This document shows positions 25,481 through 32,902 of a stretch of DNA of 64,000 nucleotides, piece by piece. Origin of the DNA: Rhodospirillaceae bacterium (GTDB lineage Bacteria; Pseudomonadota; Alphaproteobacteria; Kiloniellales; DSM-21159). The notes beneath the pieces were generated by a model. The model was given only the letters and a program-made list of their open reading frames with translations, was not told the origin of the DNA and searched no databases. Made by a program: the position numbers and the translations under genes. The stretch's first letter is position 1, and the number at the start of each line of letters is the position of its first letter. The DNA is taken from the NCBI GenBank assembly GCA_006969625.1, contig CP030885.1, forward strand, positions 2,429,430-2,493,429, read 5' to 3'.

Positions 25481-27088
25481 ATGACCGCCATCAAATCCAG
25501 CGTCGACACGCGCAGCGAAGAGTTCCGCAGCAACGCCCAGGCGATGCGCCGGCAGGTCGAGGCGCTGCGCGCCCTGGTCGAACAGATCAAGCTGGGCGGC
25601 GGCGAGCGCGCCCGCGAGCGGCACGTCGGCCGCGGCAAGCTGCTGCCGCGCGAGCGGGTGCGCAGCCTGCTCGACCCCGGCTCGCCCTTCCTGGAGATCG
25701 GCCAGCTCGCCGCGCACCAGGTCTACGGCGAGGAGGTGCCGGCCGCCGGTCTGATCGCCGGCGTCGGGCGCGTCTCCGGCCGCGAGTGCATGATCGTCGC
25801 CAACGACGCCACGGTGAAGGGCGGCACCTACTACCCGCTGACCGTCAAGAAGCACCTGCGCGCCCAGGAGATCGCCGAACAGAACCGCCTGCCCTGCCTC
25901 TACCTGGTCGATTCCGGCGGCGCCAACCTGCCGCGCCAGGACGAGGTCTTCCCCGACCGCGACCACTTCGGCCGCATCTTCTTCAACCAGGCCAACATGT
26001 CGGCCAAGGGCATCCCGCAGGTCGCCGTGGTCATGGGCTCCTGCACCGCCGGCGGCGCCTACGTACCGGCGATGGCCGACGAGTCGATCATCGTCAAGAA
26101 CCAGGGCACCATCTTCCTGGGCGGCCCGCCGCTGGTGAAGGCGGCGACCGGCGAGGTGGTCAGCGCCGAGGAGCTGGGCGGCGCCGAGGTGCATTCGCGC
26201 ACCTCTGGCGTCACCGACCACATGGCCCAGAACGACGCCCACGCGCTCGGCCTGGCCCGCCGCATCGTCGCCAACCTGAACCGGCCGAAGCGCCATCCGC
26301 TGGAGCTCAGCGAACCGAAGGACCCGCTCTACGACCCGGCCGAGCTCTACGGCATCGTCCCGCCCGACCTGCGCCGCCCCTTCGAGGTGCGCGAGGTGAT
26401 CGCCCGCCTGGTCGACGGCTCGGAGCTGGACGAGTTCAAGCCGCTCTACGGCACCTCGCTGGTCTGCGGCTTCGCCCGCATCCTCGGCTATCCGGTCGGG
26501 ATCGTCGCCAACAACGGCATCCTGTTCAGCGAATCGGCGCTCAAGGGCGCGCACTTCGTCGAGCTCTGCTCCCAGCGCGGGATCCCGCTGATCTTCCTGC
26601 AGAACATCTCCGGCTTCATGGTCGGGCGGAAGTACGAGTCCGGCGGCATCGCCAAGGACGGCGCCAAGCTGGTCACCGCCGTGGCCTGCGCGAGCGTGCC
26701 GAAGTTCACCCTGATCGTCGGCGGCAGCTTCGGCGCCGGCAACTACGGCATGTGCGGCCGCGCCTACGCCCCGCGCCTGCTGTGGATGTGGCCGAACGCG
26801 CGCATCTCGGTGATGGGCGGCGAGCAGGCGGCGAGCGTGCTCGCCACCGTCAAGCGCGACGGCCTGGAGGCCAAGGGCGAGACCTGGCCGGCCGAGGAGG
26901 AGGAAGCCTTCAAGGCACCGATCCGCCAGCAGTACGAAGACCAAGGCCACCCGTACTACGCCAGCGCCCGCCTTTGGGACGACGGCATCGTCGACCCCGC
27001 CGACAGCCGCACGGCGCTGGCGCTGGGCCTTTCCATGAGCCTCAACGCGCCGATCCCCGACACGCGGTTCGGCGTCTTCCGGATGTAG
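25481..27088 (+). CDS. mccB: Methylcrotonyl-CoA carboxylase, carboxyltransferase (beta) subunit
   Basis: A 535-residue biotin-dependent carboxyltransferase. The acyl-CoA oxyanion region is in [20 protein letters not shown], followed by [15 protein letters not shown] and [19 protein letters not shown]. The carboxybiotin half has [40 protein letters not shown] and [17 protein letters not shown]. The GYxxE and FQNITGF-like signatures favour 3-methylcrotonyl-CoA over propionyl-CoA as substrate. It carboxylates 3-methylcrotonyl-CoA in leucine breakdown. The partner biotin carboxylase subunit (mccA) is not nearby. The next gene encodes the following pathway step. Confidence 0.93.
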   Translation: MTAIKSSVDTRSEEFRSNAQAMRRQVEALRALVEQIKLGGGERARERHVGRGKLLPRERVRSLLDPGSPFLEIGQLAAHQVYGEEVPAAGLIAGVGRVSGRECMIVANDATVKGGTYYPLTVKKHLRAQEIAEQNRLPCLYLVDSGGANLPRQDEVFPDRDHFGRIFFNQANMSAKGIPQVAVVMGSCTAGGAYVPAMADESIIVKNQGTIFLGGPPLVKAATGEVVSAEELGGAEVHSRTSGVTDHMAQNDAHALGLARRIVANLNRPKRHPLELSEPKDPLYDPAELYGIVPPDLRRPFEVREVIARLVDGSELDEFKPLYGTSLVCGFARILGYPVGIVANNGILFSESALKGAHFVELCSQRGIPLIFLQNISGFMVGRKYESGGIAKDGAKLVTAVACASVPKFTLIVGGSFGAGNYGMCGRAYAPRLLWMWPNARISVMGGEQAASVLATVKRDGLEAKGETWPAEEEEAFKAPIRQQYEDQGHPYYASARLWDDGIVDPADSRTALALGLSMSLNAPIPDTRFGVFRM

Positions 27089-27103
27089 CGGAGCCCCGTT
27101 TCG

Positions 27104-27901
27104 ATGCAGCACCCCCTGTTCCTGGAGTCCTTCGACGAGCGCGGCGTCGCGCGCCTGACGCTGACCCGCACGGAGGTGCACAACGCCTTCAACGACCAGC
27201 TCATCGCCGAGATGACCACGGCGCTGAAGGGCATGGAGGAGGATCCGCGCGTGCGCGTCGTCGTGCTGGCGGCCGAGGGCAAGTCCTTCTCCGCCGGCGC
27301 CGACCTCAACTGGATGCAGGCCATGGCCGGCTATTCGGAGGCCGAGAACCTGCGCGACGCCGAGGCGCTGGCGGAGCTGCTGCGTACGCTCAACTTCCTG
27401 ACCAAGCCGACCGTCGCCCTGGTGCAGGGCCCGGCCTTCGGCGGCGGCGTCGGGCTGGTCAGCGCCTGCGACATCGCCATCGCCTCGGAGGAAGCCTCCT
27501 TCGCGCTGACCGAGGTGAAGCTCGGCCTGATCCCCTCGGTCATCAGCCCCTACGTGGTCGCCGCCATCGGCCAGCGCGCCGCCCGCCGCTACCTGCTGAC
27601 CGCCGAGCGCTTCTCGGCCGAAACCGCCTACTACCTGGGCCTTGTCCACCGGGTGGTGCCGCCGCACGGCCTGGAGCAGGCCGGCGAGGACATGGTCGAG
27701 GCGCTGCTGAAGAACGGCCCCCAGGCGGTCGCCGCGTGCAAGGACCTGATCTTCGCCGTCGCCGAGCGCCCGGCAACGCCGGAGGTGATCGCCGATACGG
27801 CCCGACGGATCGCCCGCGTGCGGGTTTCCGCCGAGGGCCAGGAGGGCCTCGCCGCCTTCCTGGAAAAGCGCAAGCCGAGCTGGATCCGCGACGAGGACTG
27901 A
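27104..27901 (+). CDS. Enoyl-CoA hydratase, likely methylglutaconyl-CoA hydratase
   Basis: A 265-residue crotonase. The oxyanion hole motif is SAGADLNWMQAM and GGGVGLVSACDIAIASE. The catalytic Glu region is FALTEVKLGLIPSVISPYVV. The NWMQ motif after the first oxyanion loop and the position 15 bp after mccB match LiuC-type 3-methylglutaconyl-CoA hydratases of leucine degradation. It is probably translated from the same mRNA as mccB. The usual next genes (mccA and HMG-CoA lyase) do not follow. Instead there is a 116 bp inverted repeat and a convergent gene. Confidence 0.9.
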   Translation: MQHPLFLESFDERGVARLTLTRTEVHNAFNDQLIAEMTTALKGMEEDPRVRVVVLAAEGKSFSAGADLNWMQAMAGYSEAENLRDAEALAELLRTLNFLTKPTVALVQGPAFGGGVGLVSACDIAIASEEASFALTEVKLGLIPSVISPYVVAAIGQRAARRYLLTAERFSAETAYYLGLVHRVVPPHGLEQAGEDMVEALLKNGPQAVAACKDLIFAVAERPATPEVIADTARRIARVRVSAEGQEGLAAFLEKRKPSWIRDED

Positions 27902-27995
27902 GGCGCAGCGGGCGACGCGGCCGTGATCGACCGCTTCTCAGGAGCCCTGCGCAGCACGGCGTCTCGACGGATGAGGTCGGCGAACACCCGGCGAG

Positions 27996-28111
27996 GGATC
28001 CTTCGACTCGCATCGCTATCGGGATGCGGCCCAGGATGAAGAGAATTCTGTAGTTTATTGAAATGCCTTCATCCAGAGCCGGGCTGCGCAGCAGCGCGAG
28101 TCGAAGGATCC
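27996..28111. repeat. 116 bp inverted-repeat element between convergent genes
   Basis: Perfect 16 bp terminal inverted repeats (GGATCCTTCGACTCGC at 27996-28011 and its complement at 28096-28111) enclose nested inverted segments. These are GGATGAAG/CTTCATCC at 28034 and 28067, and an imperfect GCGGCCC/GGGCTGC pair. The loop is AT-rich (AATTCTGTAGTTTATTGAAA). It lies between the hydratase and the convergent phosphodiesterase. It could serve as a bidirectional terminator, but the long perfect ends look like a dispersed palindromic repeat. Confidence 0.75.
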
Positions 28112-28143
28112 GTCCCGCCGCCCGCCCGAAGCCCGACAGCCGC

Positions 28144-29004
28144 TCACGCCAGCGGCGCCTCCCGCATGGTCGCGGGGATCGGCAGCCCCATCAGCTTGAG
28201 GATGGTCGGCGCGACGGCGAGCTGGCTGACCTCGCCCGCCTGTTCGCCGCCGGCCTCGCCGCCGTCCTGCTCTCCGCCGTCCTGGCCGCAGATGTCCCAG
28301 AAGGGCACGGTGCGCATGCCGTCCTCGGCGCCGCCGTGGCGGCCTTCCGCGCTCATGCCGTGGTCGGAGGTGACCAGCACCCGGTAGCCGGCGGCACGCC
28401 AGACGGGGACGGCCAGTGCCAGCTCGTTGTCGATGTTCCAGATCTGGTGGCGGTACTCGAAGCTGTCGGCGCCGAAGGCGTGGCCGACCGAGTCGATGGC
28501 CGTCGAGTGCACGAGCAGGTAGTCGGGCACGTGCCGCCGGATCAGCAGGCTCGCGGTGTTGCAGAGGTCGTGGTCGCCCGGCACGTGCGGGTTGAAGCGC
28601 GTGTGCCGCACGTCGGTATAGAAGCGCCCGTGGGTGACGTGGCCGGGCCCGTCGGTCACCTCCAGGTGCTCGACCGGGTCGAAGGGCGCGGCGTTGAACA
28701 GCAGGGCGTAGAGCCGCTCGGCCACCGCCGCCGTGGTCAGCCCGGCCGCGCGCGCGACCGAGAAGACATGCGGGCTCGGCGCCATCGCCTCCAGGTCGTT
28801 CGAGACCCGGCCATGCTCTGCCGGCGGCCTTCCGGTGTGCAGGCTGGCATAGGCCGGCATGGACAGGCTCGGCAGCACGCTGCGCATCCGCCACAGGCGG
28901 GCTTGTCCCGCCTCGACCAGCCCCATCAGGTAGCCGCACTGGGCGCGCGCCGGCACCCAGCCGAGCGCGTCGATCATCACCAGTACGATTTTCCGCCCCG
29001 CCAT
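28144..29004 (-). CDS. Alkaline phosphatase superfamily hydrolase (phosphodiesterase-like)
   Basis: A 286-residue metal-dependent phosphohydrolase. Metal Asp is in VLVMIDALGW. The nucleophile region SLSMPAYASLHTGRPP has Ser in place of the usual Thr. HSTAIDSVGHAFG and VTSDHGM carry the remaining Asp and His ligands. It resembles nucleotide pyrophosphatase/phosphodiesterase and phosphoglyceromutase-like members. No signal peptide is evident. A 19-residue GGEQDGGEAGGEQAGE-type insertion near residues 240-258 looks like a recent low-complexity expansion. The substrate is unknown. Confidence 0.83.
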   Translation of the reverse strand: MAGRKIVLVMIDALGWVPARAQCGYLMGLVEAGQARLWRMRSVLPSLSMPAYASLHTGRPPAEHGRVSNDLEAMAPSPHVFSVARAAGLTTAAVAERLYALLFNAAPFDPVEHLEVTDGPGHVTHGRFYTDVRHTRFNPHVPGDHDLCNTASLLIRRHVPDYLLVHSTAIDSVGHAFGADSFEYRHQIWNIDNELALAVPVWRAAGYRVLVTSDHGMSAEGRHGGAEDGMRTVPFWDICGQDGGEQDGGEAGGEQAGEVSQLAVAPTILKLMGLPIPATMREAPLA

Positions 29005-29041
29005 GGCCGACTTGCCTCGCCCCGATTCGCGGCCCTGGACC

Positions 29042-29995
29042 CTAGCCGGCCTCGGTGACGGACGCGTGACCGACCATGTCGGCCAGGGCGGCGACCAGGG
29101 CCGCGAAGCCGTGCCGCGCCGCCGCGCTCATGCCCCGCGCGCGCATGTAGCCGTGGATCAGGCCGGGCTGCAGGTCGAGACGCACGGGGCTGCCGTCGCG
29201 CAGCAGCCGCTCGGCGAAGACTTCGGCGTCGTCGCGCAGCGGGTCGTACTGCGCCGCCTGCACGAAGGTCGGCGGCAGTCCGCCGTAGTCGCGCTGCAGC
29301 AGCGGCGCGGCCATCGGGTCGCGGGTATGCTCGGCGCCCAGCCAGGTCGCATGGTAGTAGCGCATCTGCGCCCGGCTGAGGCCGGGGGCGTCGGGCGTGC
29401 GGCAGCGCCGCGGATCGTCGAACGGCAGACCCAGGTCCGGATAGATCAGCAGCTGCCCGGCGAGCACCGGAGCGCCCGCGTCGCGCGCCCGGAACGCCAG
29501 GCCAGCCGCCAGGTTGCCGCCGGCCGAGTCGCCGCCCACCGCGATCCGCGCGCCGTCCAGGCCCAGGCCCTCGGCGGCCTCGACCAGGAAGGCCAGCGCC
29601 GCTTGAGCATCTTCGGCCGCCGCCGGGAAGGGATGCTCGGGCGCCAGGCGGTAGTCGACGGCCAGCACCGCCGCGCCGCTGCCGGCCGCCAGCTCCGCGC
29701 AACCGCTGTCGTGGCTGTCCAGGCCGCCGAAGACATAGCCGCCGCCATGGAAGTAGAGCAGCACGCCCGGCCGCTGGACCGATATAGGGCGGTAGAGGCG
29801 CAACGGGATCGCGCCGTCCGGACCTGGCGCCGACAGCTCGCTCACCTCCAGGTCCTCGGGCCGCTCGCGCGCGAACATGCGGCAGAGCTCGTCGTAGCAG
29901 GCGCGCTGTTCCTCGATCGGCAGCTCCGCGAAGTAGGGCGGCAAGGCCACGTCGGACAGCTCGACGAAACGCAGGATGTCGGAGTCAATGCTCAT
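29042..29995 (-). CDS. Alpha/beta hydrolase, hormone-sensitive lipase (HSL) type esterase
   Basis: A 317-residue esterase of the HSL family. The oxyanion motif is LLYFHGGGYVFGG and the nucleophile elbow is VGGDSAGGNLAAGLA. The C-terminal Asp/His are in QYDPLRDDAEVFAERL and LIHGYMRARG. These enzymes cleave short acyl esters or lactones. The start ATG at 29995 gives the normal N-terminal cap. It lies 37 bp upstream of the phosphodiesterase on the same strand. The TAG stop lies in a CTAG. Confidence 0.9.
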   Translation of the reverse strand: MSIDSDILRFVELSDVALPPYFAELPIEEQRACYDELCRMFARERPEDLEVSELSAPGPDGAIPLRLYRPISVQRPGVLLYFHGGGYVFGGLDSHDSGCAELAAGSGAAVLAVDYRLAPEHPFPAAAEDAQAALAFLVEAAEGLGLDGARIAVGGDSAGGNLAAGLAFRARDAGAPVLAGQLLIYPDLGLPFDDPRRCRTPDAPGLSRAQMRYYHATWLGAEHTRDPMAAPLLQRDYGGLPPTFVQAAQYDPLRDDAEVFAERLLRDGSPVRLDLQPGLIHGYMRARGMSAAARHGFAALVAALADMVGHASVTEAG

Positions 29996-30051
29996 GCCCG
30001 CCCTCTCTCGCTCGCCGCCGATCTTAGCGGGGCGGCGGGCCGCAAGGCAAA

Positions 30052-30079
30052 GAGGGCCCGGACACGGGTCCGGGCCCTC
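30052..30079 (-). terminator. Intrinsic terminator-like hairpin downstream of bioY
   Basis: GAGGGCCCGGAC and GTCCGGGCCCTC form a perfect 12 bp GC-rich stem with a 4-base loop, 31 bases after the bioY stop. On the bioY strand it is followed by TTTGCCTT, a weak U-tract. This supports transcription termination of bioY. Confidence 0.7.
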
Positions 30080-30109
30080 GATGCGGCAGAGCGAATCGCC
30101 TGCGGCGGA

Positions 30110-30718
30110 TCAGTCGCGCCGCACGCGCCGCACCAGGTGCCAGGCCAGCGGCAGCGTGGCGGCCGCCAGCGCCAGCTTGACGGCGGCGCCCGGCAGGAAG
30201 GGCAGCAGCCCTGCCTCGACCGCGCGCTCCACGCCGATCAGGGTGCTCAGGTAGGCAAGGCCCAGCGCGAAGGTGATCACGGTGCCCAGCGCCATCGCCG
30301 GCACCGAAAGCAGCAGGCGACGGTCCCAGCCGCGCTCGGCCAGCCAGCCCATCGCCACGGCCGAGACGAAGAAGCCGATCAGATACCCGCCGGTCGGCCC
30401 GGCCAGGTAGGCGACGCCGCCGCCGGCCGAGAAGACCGGCAGCCCGACGGTGCCCTGCAGCAGGTAGAGCGCAACCGTCGCACCGCCCAGCTTCCAGCCG
30501 TAGGCCATGGCGATCACCATGACCGCGTAGGTCTGCATGGTCATCGGCACCGGATACATCGGCACCTGCACCTTGGCGCTAACGGTCAAGAGCGCGGCGC
30601 CGAGCAGCGCCAGCACCAGGTCGCGGCCCAGGCGCTGGGCCCGCTCCTCCACCGGCCAGAGCGAGTTGGCCAGCGTGTCGGCCGCAAGGCGGCGCGTGAA
30701 GGTCTCCGCATGTGCCAT
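30110..30718 (-). CDS. bioY: Biotin transporter BioY
   Basis: A 202-residue membrane protein of the BioY (S component) family. VQVPMYPVPMTMQTYAVMVI is the family signature, followed by GTVGLPVFSAGGGVAYLAGP and TGGYLIGFFVSAVAMGWL. It has about six helices. BioY alone can transport biotin, or it can pair with an ECF energising module (BioMN), which is absent here. Biotin is the cofactor of the nearby methylcrotonyl-CoA carboxylase. The 443 bp upstream contains no gene and no obvious BioR-type palindrome that I can see. Confidence 0.94.
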   Translation of the reverse strand: MAHAETFTRRLAADTLANSLWPVEERAQRLGRDLVLALLGAALLTVSAKVQVPMYPVPMTMQTYAVMVIAMAYGWKLGGATVALYLLQGTVGLPVFSAGGGVAYLAGPTGGYLIGFFVSAVAMGWLAERGWDRRLLLSVPAMALGTVITFALGLAYLSTLIGVERAVEAGLLPFLPGAAVKLALAAATLPLAWHLVRRVRRD

Positions 30719-31161
30719 GATCGCGCGTTCCTTAATCCCCTGTTGGCACTTCCCGTCGGGCGGAAGTGGCCTGTTTCTCGAATGCTGCGGTCCCCTGGTT
30801 TTGGCGTCGCCGCAGCCGGAAGACCCGCCTCCGCCAGCTTCGGCCCGTCACGCTCGGTCGTGGGCTCCGCGCGCATTCCGCCCGAGCGTTCTCGGTCGAG
30901 CGAAAAAACGCTACCGAATGCCGGCGCGAGACGCCACGGCTTTTGCAACACTCCGTCCCGATGTCACAAGTCCCATCCGCTATCTGGCTGATATTTTTCC
31001 ATAATCCGCAAAGACTTCTGGCGACGTCCGGTCACAGGACGTGAGCGGTGAGCAGGAACGGCTGGCACGAGCGGCGGCCACGAGCGGCGGGCAAGGCATC
31101 GCTCAATGCAGTGCTGCACATCCGCGTTGCCTTCACCGGATTGCCGCGCCATATCAGCCGC
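30719..31161. other. 443 bp divergent intergenic region, no gene seen
   Basis: This gap separates the divergent bioY and dienelactone hydrolase-like genes. It is somewhat AT-richer at 30955-31025 (GATATTTTTCCATAATCC), which may hold promoters. I see no RNA gene, no strong palindrome and no coding pattern. Confidence 0.4.
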
Positions 31162-32220
31162 ATGATCGGCGGCACGGTTCTTCGCTGTTTTCGGCTCGCA
31201 GGCATAGCCGCCATCGGCGCCTTCCTGCTCGCCGCGCCAGGGCACGCCGAGCCGCACCTGCCGAGCGTCTGGCCGATGGCGGAGCGCGGACCTCAAGGCA
31301 CCCCGGTGTCCTTTGACAGCCTCAGCCCCTACACCCTGGCCGACGCGCAGGAAGCGCCGCGGGAAACCGCGCTCGGCCGCCTTTTCCTGCCCGAGACCGC
31401 CTCGCCGGAGGATCCGGCTCCGGCCGTCGTATTGCTGCATGGGGCCGGCGGCGTGATCTCCACCCGCGAGCCGACCTACGGTCGACAGTTGGCGCAGATG
31501 GGCATCGCCGCGCTGGTGGTGGACGCCTTCGCGGCGCGCCGCGACCGGGCCACCGGCTTCGTCGAGCGCCTGCTGGAGATCACCGAGGTCATGCTGGTGG
31601 CCGACGCCTATGCCGCTCTCGCCTACCTGGACGCCCTGCCGGAGATCGATGCGCGGCGCAGCGTACTCGTGGGCTTCTCCTACGGCGGCATGGCGAGCGT
31701 GTTCGCCGCCTATGCCCAGGTGGCGGAGGCCTTCGACGCCGTCTACGGACTGGACGGCCTGCGCTACGCCGGCCATGCCGCCTACTACGCGCCCTGCATC
31801 GCCCGCTTCACGCGCAACGAGACGACGGGGGCCCCGGTGCTGATGCTGTGGGGCGAGGGCGACGCCATCGTCGACCCGACGCGCTGCGCGGAGATCGCCG
31901 AGGACCTGCGCGGCGGCGGCAGCATGGTGGAGACCGTCGCCTACCCGGACGCCTACCACCAGTGGGACGGACGCTGGAGCGGCCCGCGCGCCATCGGCCG
32001 CAATCTCGCCCCCTGCGACTTTCGGGTCGACCGCAGCGGCATCGCCTGGGACCGCAACACCTACCTGCCGATCAGCAACCGCCTGCTGCGCCAGACCTCG
32101 CTCGGCCTGTGCAGCGACTCGGAGGGCTACCTGATCGGCCGCGACGACACCGTGCGGGCGCGCTCCAACGCCGATCTCGCGGCCTTTCTCGAAGCCGCCT
32201 TCGGTCCGCGCGGAGACTGA
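31162..32220 (+). CDS. Exported dienelactone hydrolase-like protein
   Basis: A 352-residue alpha/beta hydrolase. Residues 1-30 are a signal peptide (VLRCFRLAGIAAIGAFLLAA ending GHA). VVLLHGAGGVISTREPTYGR precedes LVGFSYGGMASVFAAY, with nucleophile Ser173. WGEGDAIVDPTRC and YPDAYHQWDG carry the Asp and His. The DLH pattern is clear, but the Cys nucleophile of true dienelactone hydrolase is replaced by Ser. The ATG at 31162 starts the signal peptide; earlier starts would spoil it. Periplasmic ester hydrolysis is likely. It stands alone. Confidence 0.82.
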   Translation: MIGGTVLRCFRLAGIAAIGAFLLAAPGHAEPHLPSVWPMAERGPQGTPVSFDSLSPYTLADAQEAPRETALGRLFLPETASPEDPAPAVVLLHGAGGVISTREPTYGRQLAQMGIAALVVDAFAARRDRATGFVERLLEITEVMLVADAYAALAYLDALPEIDARRSVLVGFSYGGMASVFAAYAQVAEAFDAVYGLDGLRYAGHAAYYAPCIARFTRNETTGAPVLMLWGEGDAIVDPTRCAEIAEDLRGGGSMVETVAYPDAYHQWDGRWSGPRAIGRNLAPCDFRVDRSGIAWDRNTYLPISNRLLRQTSLGLCSDSEGYLIGRDDTVRARSNADLAAFLEAAFGPRGD

Positions 32221-32243
32221 TCTGGCGCCGGTCCGCCAGGCGC

Positions 32244-32714
32244 TTACAGGGCGTTGCGGACGAAGAGCTCGACGAGGCACCAGACCAAGAACACGAACCA
32301 TCCGAACAGAAAGGCGCCGACGACGACCTCGAGCCATCGGATGCTTTGGCCGTGGATCGAGATGCCGTCGCGATACACCGCCCCCTGGTTCCAGATGGCG
32401 AGCATGCGGCTCACCGTATCCAGATCGTAGCGCTTCTCGATGGCCGCCGCCCGCTCGGCCAGCCGGCCCATGTAGAGCTTCACGCGCCTGACCAGATTGA
32501 GCAGCATGGCCGACCAGACGACGCCGAGGAAGCCGATGAAGATGAGGACGATGTCCAGGCCATCCGGTTGCTGCGACCGAAAGACGAAGAAAAGCGCCGT
32601 CAGGGCTGCGGCCTTCGCCGCAAGGTAGATGTTGATCACGCTGACAAGCAGTCGAATCGAAGCGCGCAGGTGTTCGTTCAACTCGCGATACTCGACCTCC
32701 GACCAGTCAGCCAT
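32244..32714 (-). CDS. Unknown membrane protein with two TM helices, 156 residues
   Basis: No family is recognised. It has a helical N-terminus (VEYRELNEHLRASIRLLVSV). A hydrophobic hairpin follows at about residues 35-85 (IVLIFIGFLGVVWSAMLLNL), then a cytosolic helical part and a final TM helix (VVVGAFLFGWFVFLVWCLVE). The ATG at 32714 follows AAGG at a workable distance. An ATG at 32762 would add 16 residues without a ribosome site. It is divergent from the Lon-like protease gene. Confidence 0.65.
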   Translation of the reverse strand: MADWSEVEYRELNEHLRASIRLLVSVINIYLAAKAAALTALFFVFRSQQPDGLDIVLIFIGFLGVVWSAMLLNLVRRVKLYMGRLAERAAAIEKRYDLDTVSRMLAIWNQGAVYRDGISIHGQSIRWLEVVVGAFLFGWFVFLVWCLVELFVRNAL

Positions 32715-32902
32715 CGCGTCGACCTTCGGCAACGCCGCAAGAATTGATCTGACTGCAATCATAGCGTGCTGTTCATTGTGCTGTAAATCCCTGGCGGGCG
32801 GGATACTCCGACAATTCGAAGCCCTTCTCGACACCGCGAGAACGGTCGCCCTATCGTGGATGCGTGCGATACCCTCAAACCGAATGGACCCCGCCCCAGC
32901 CA

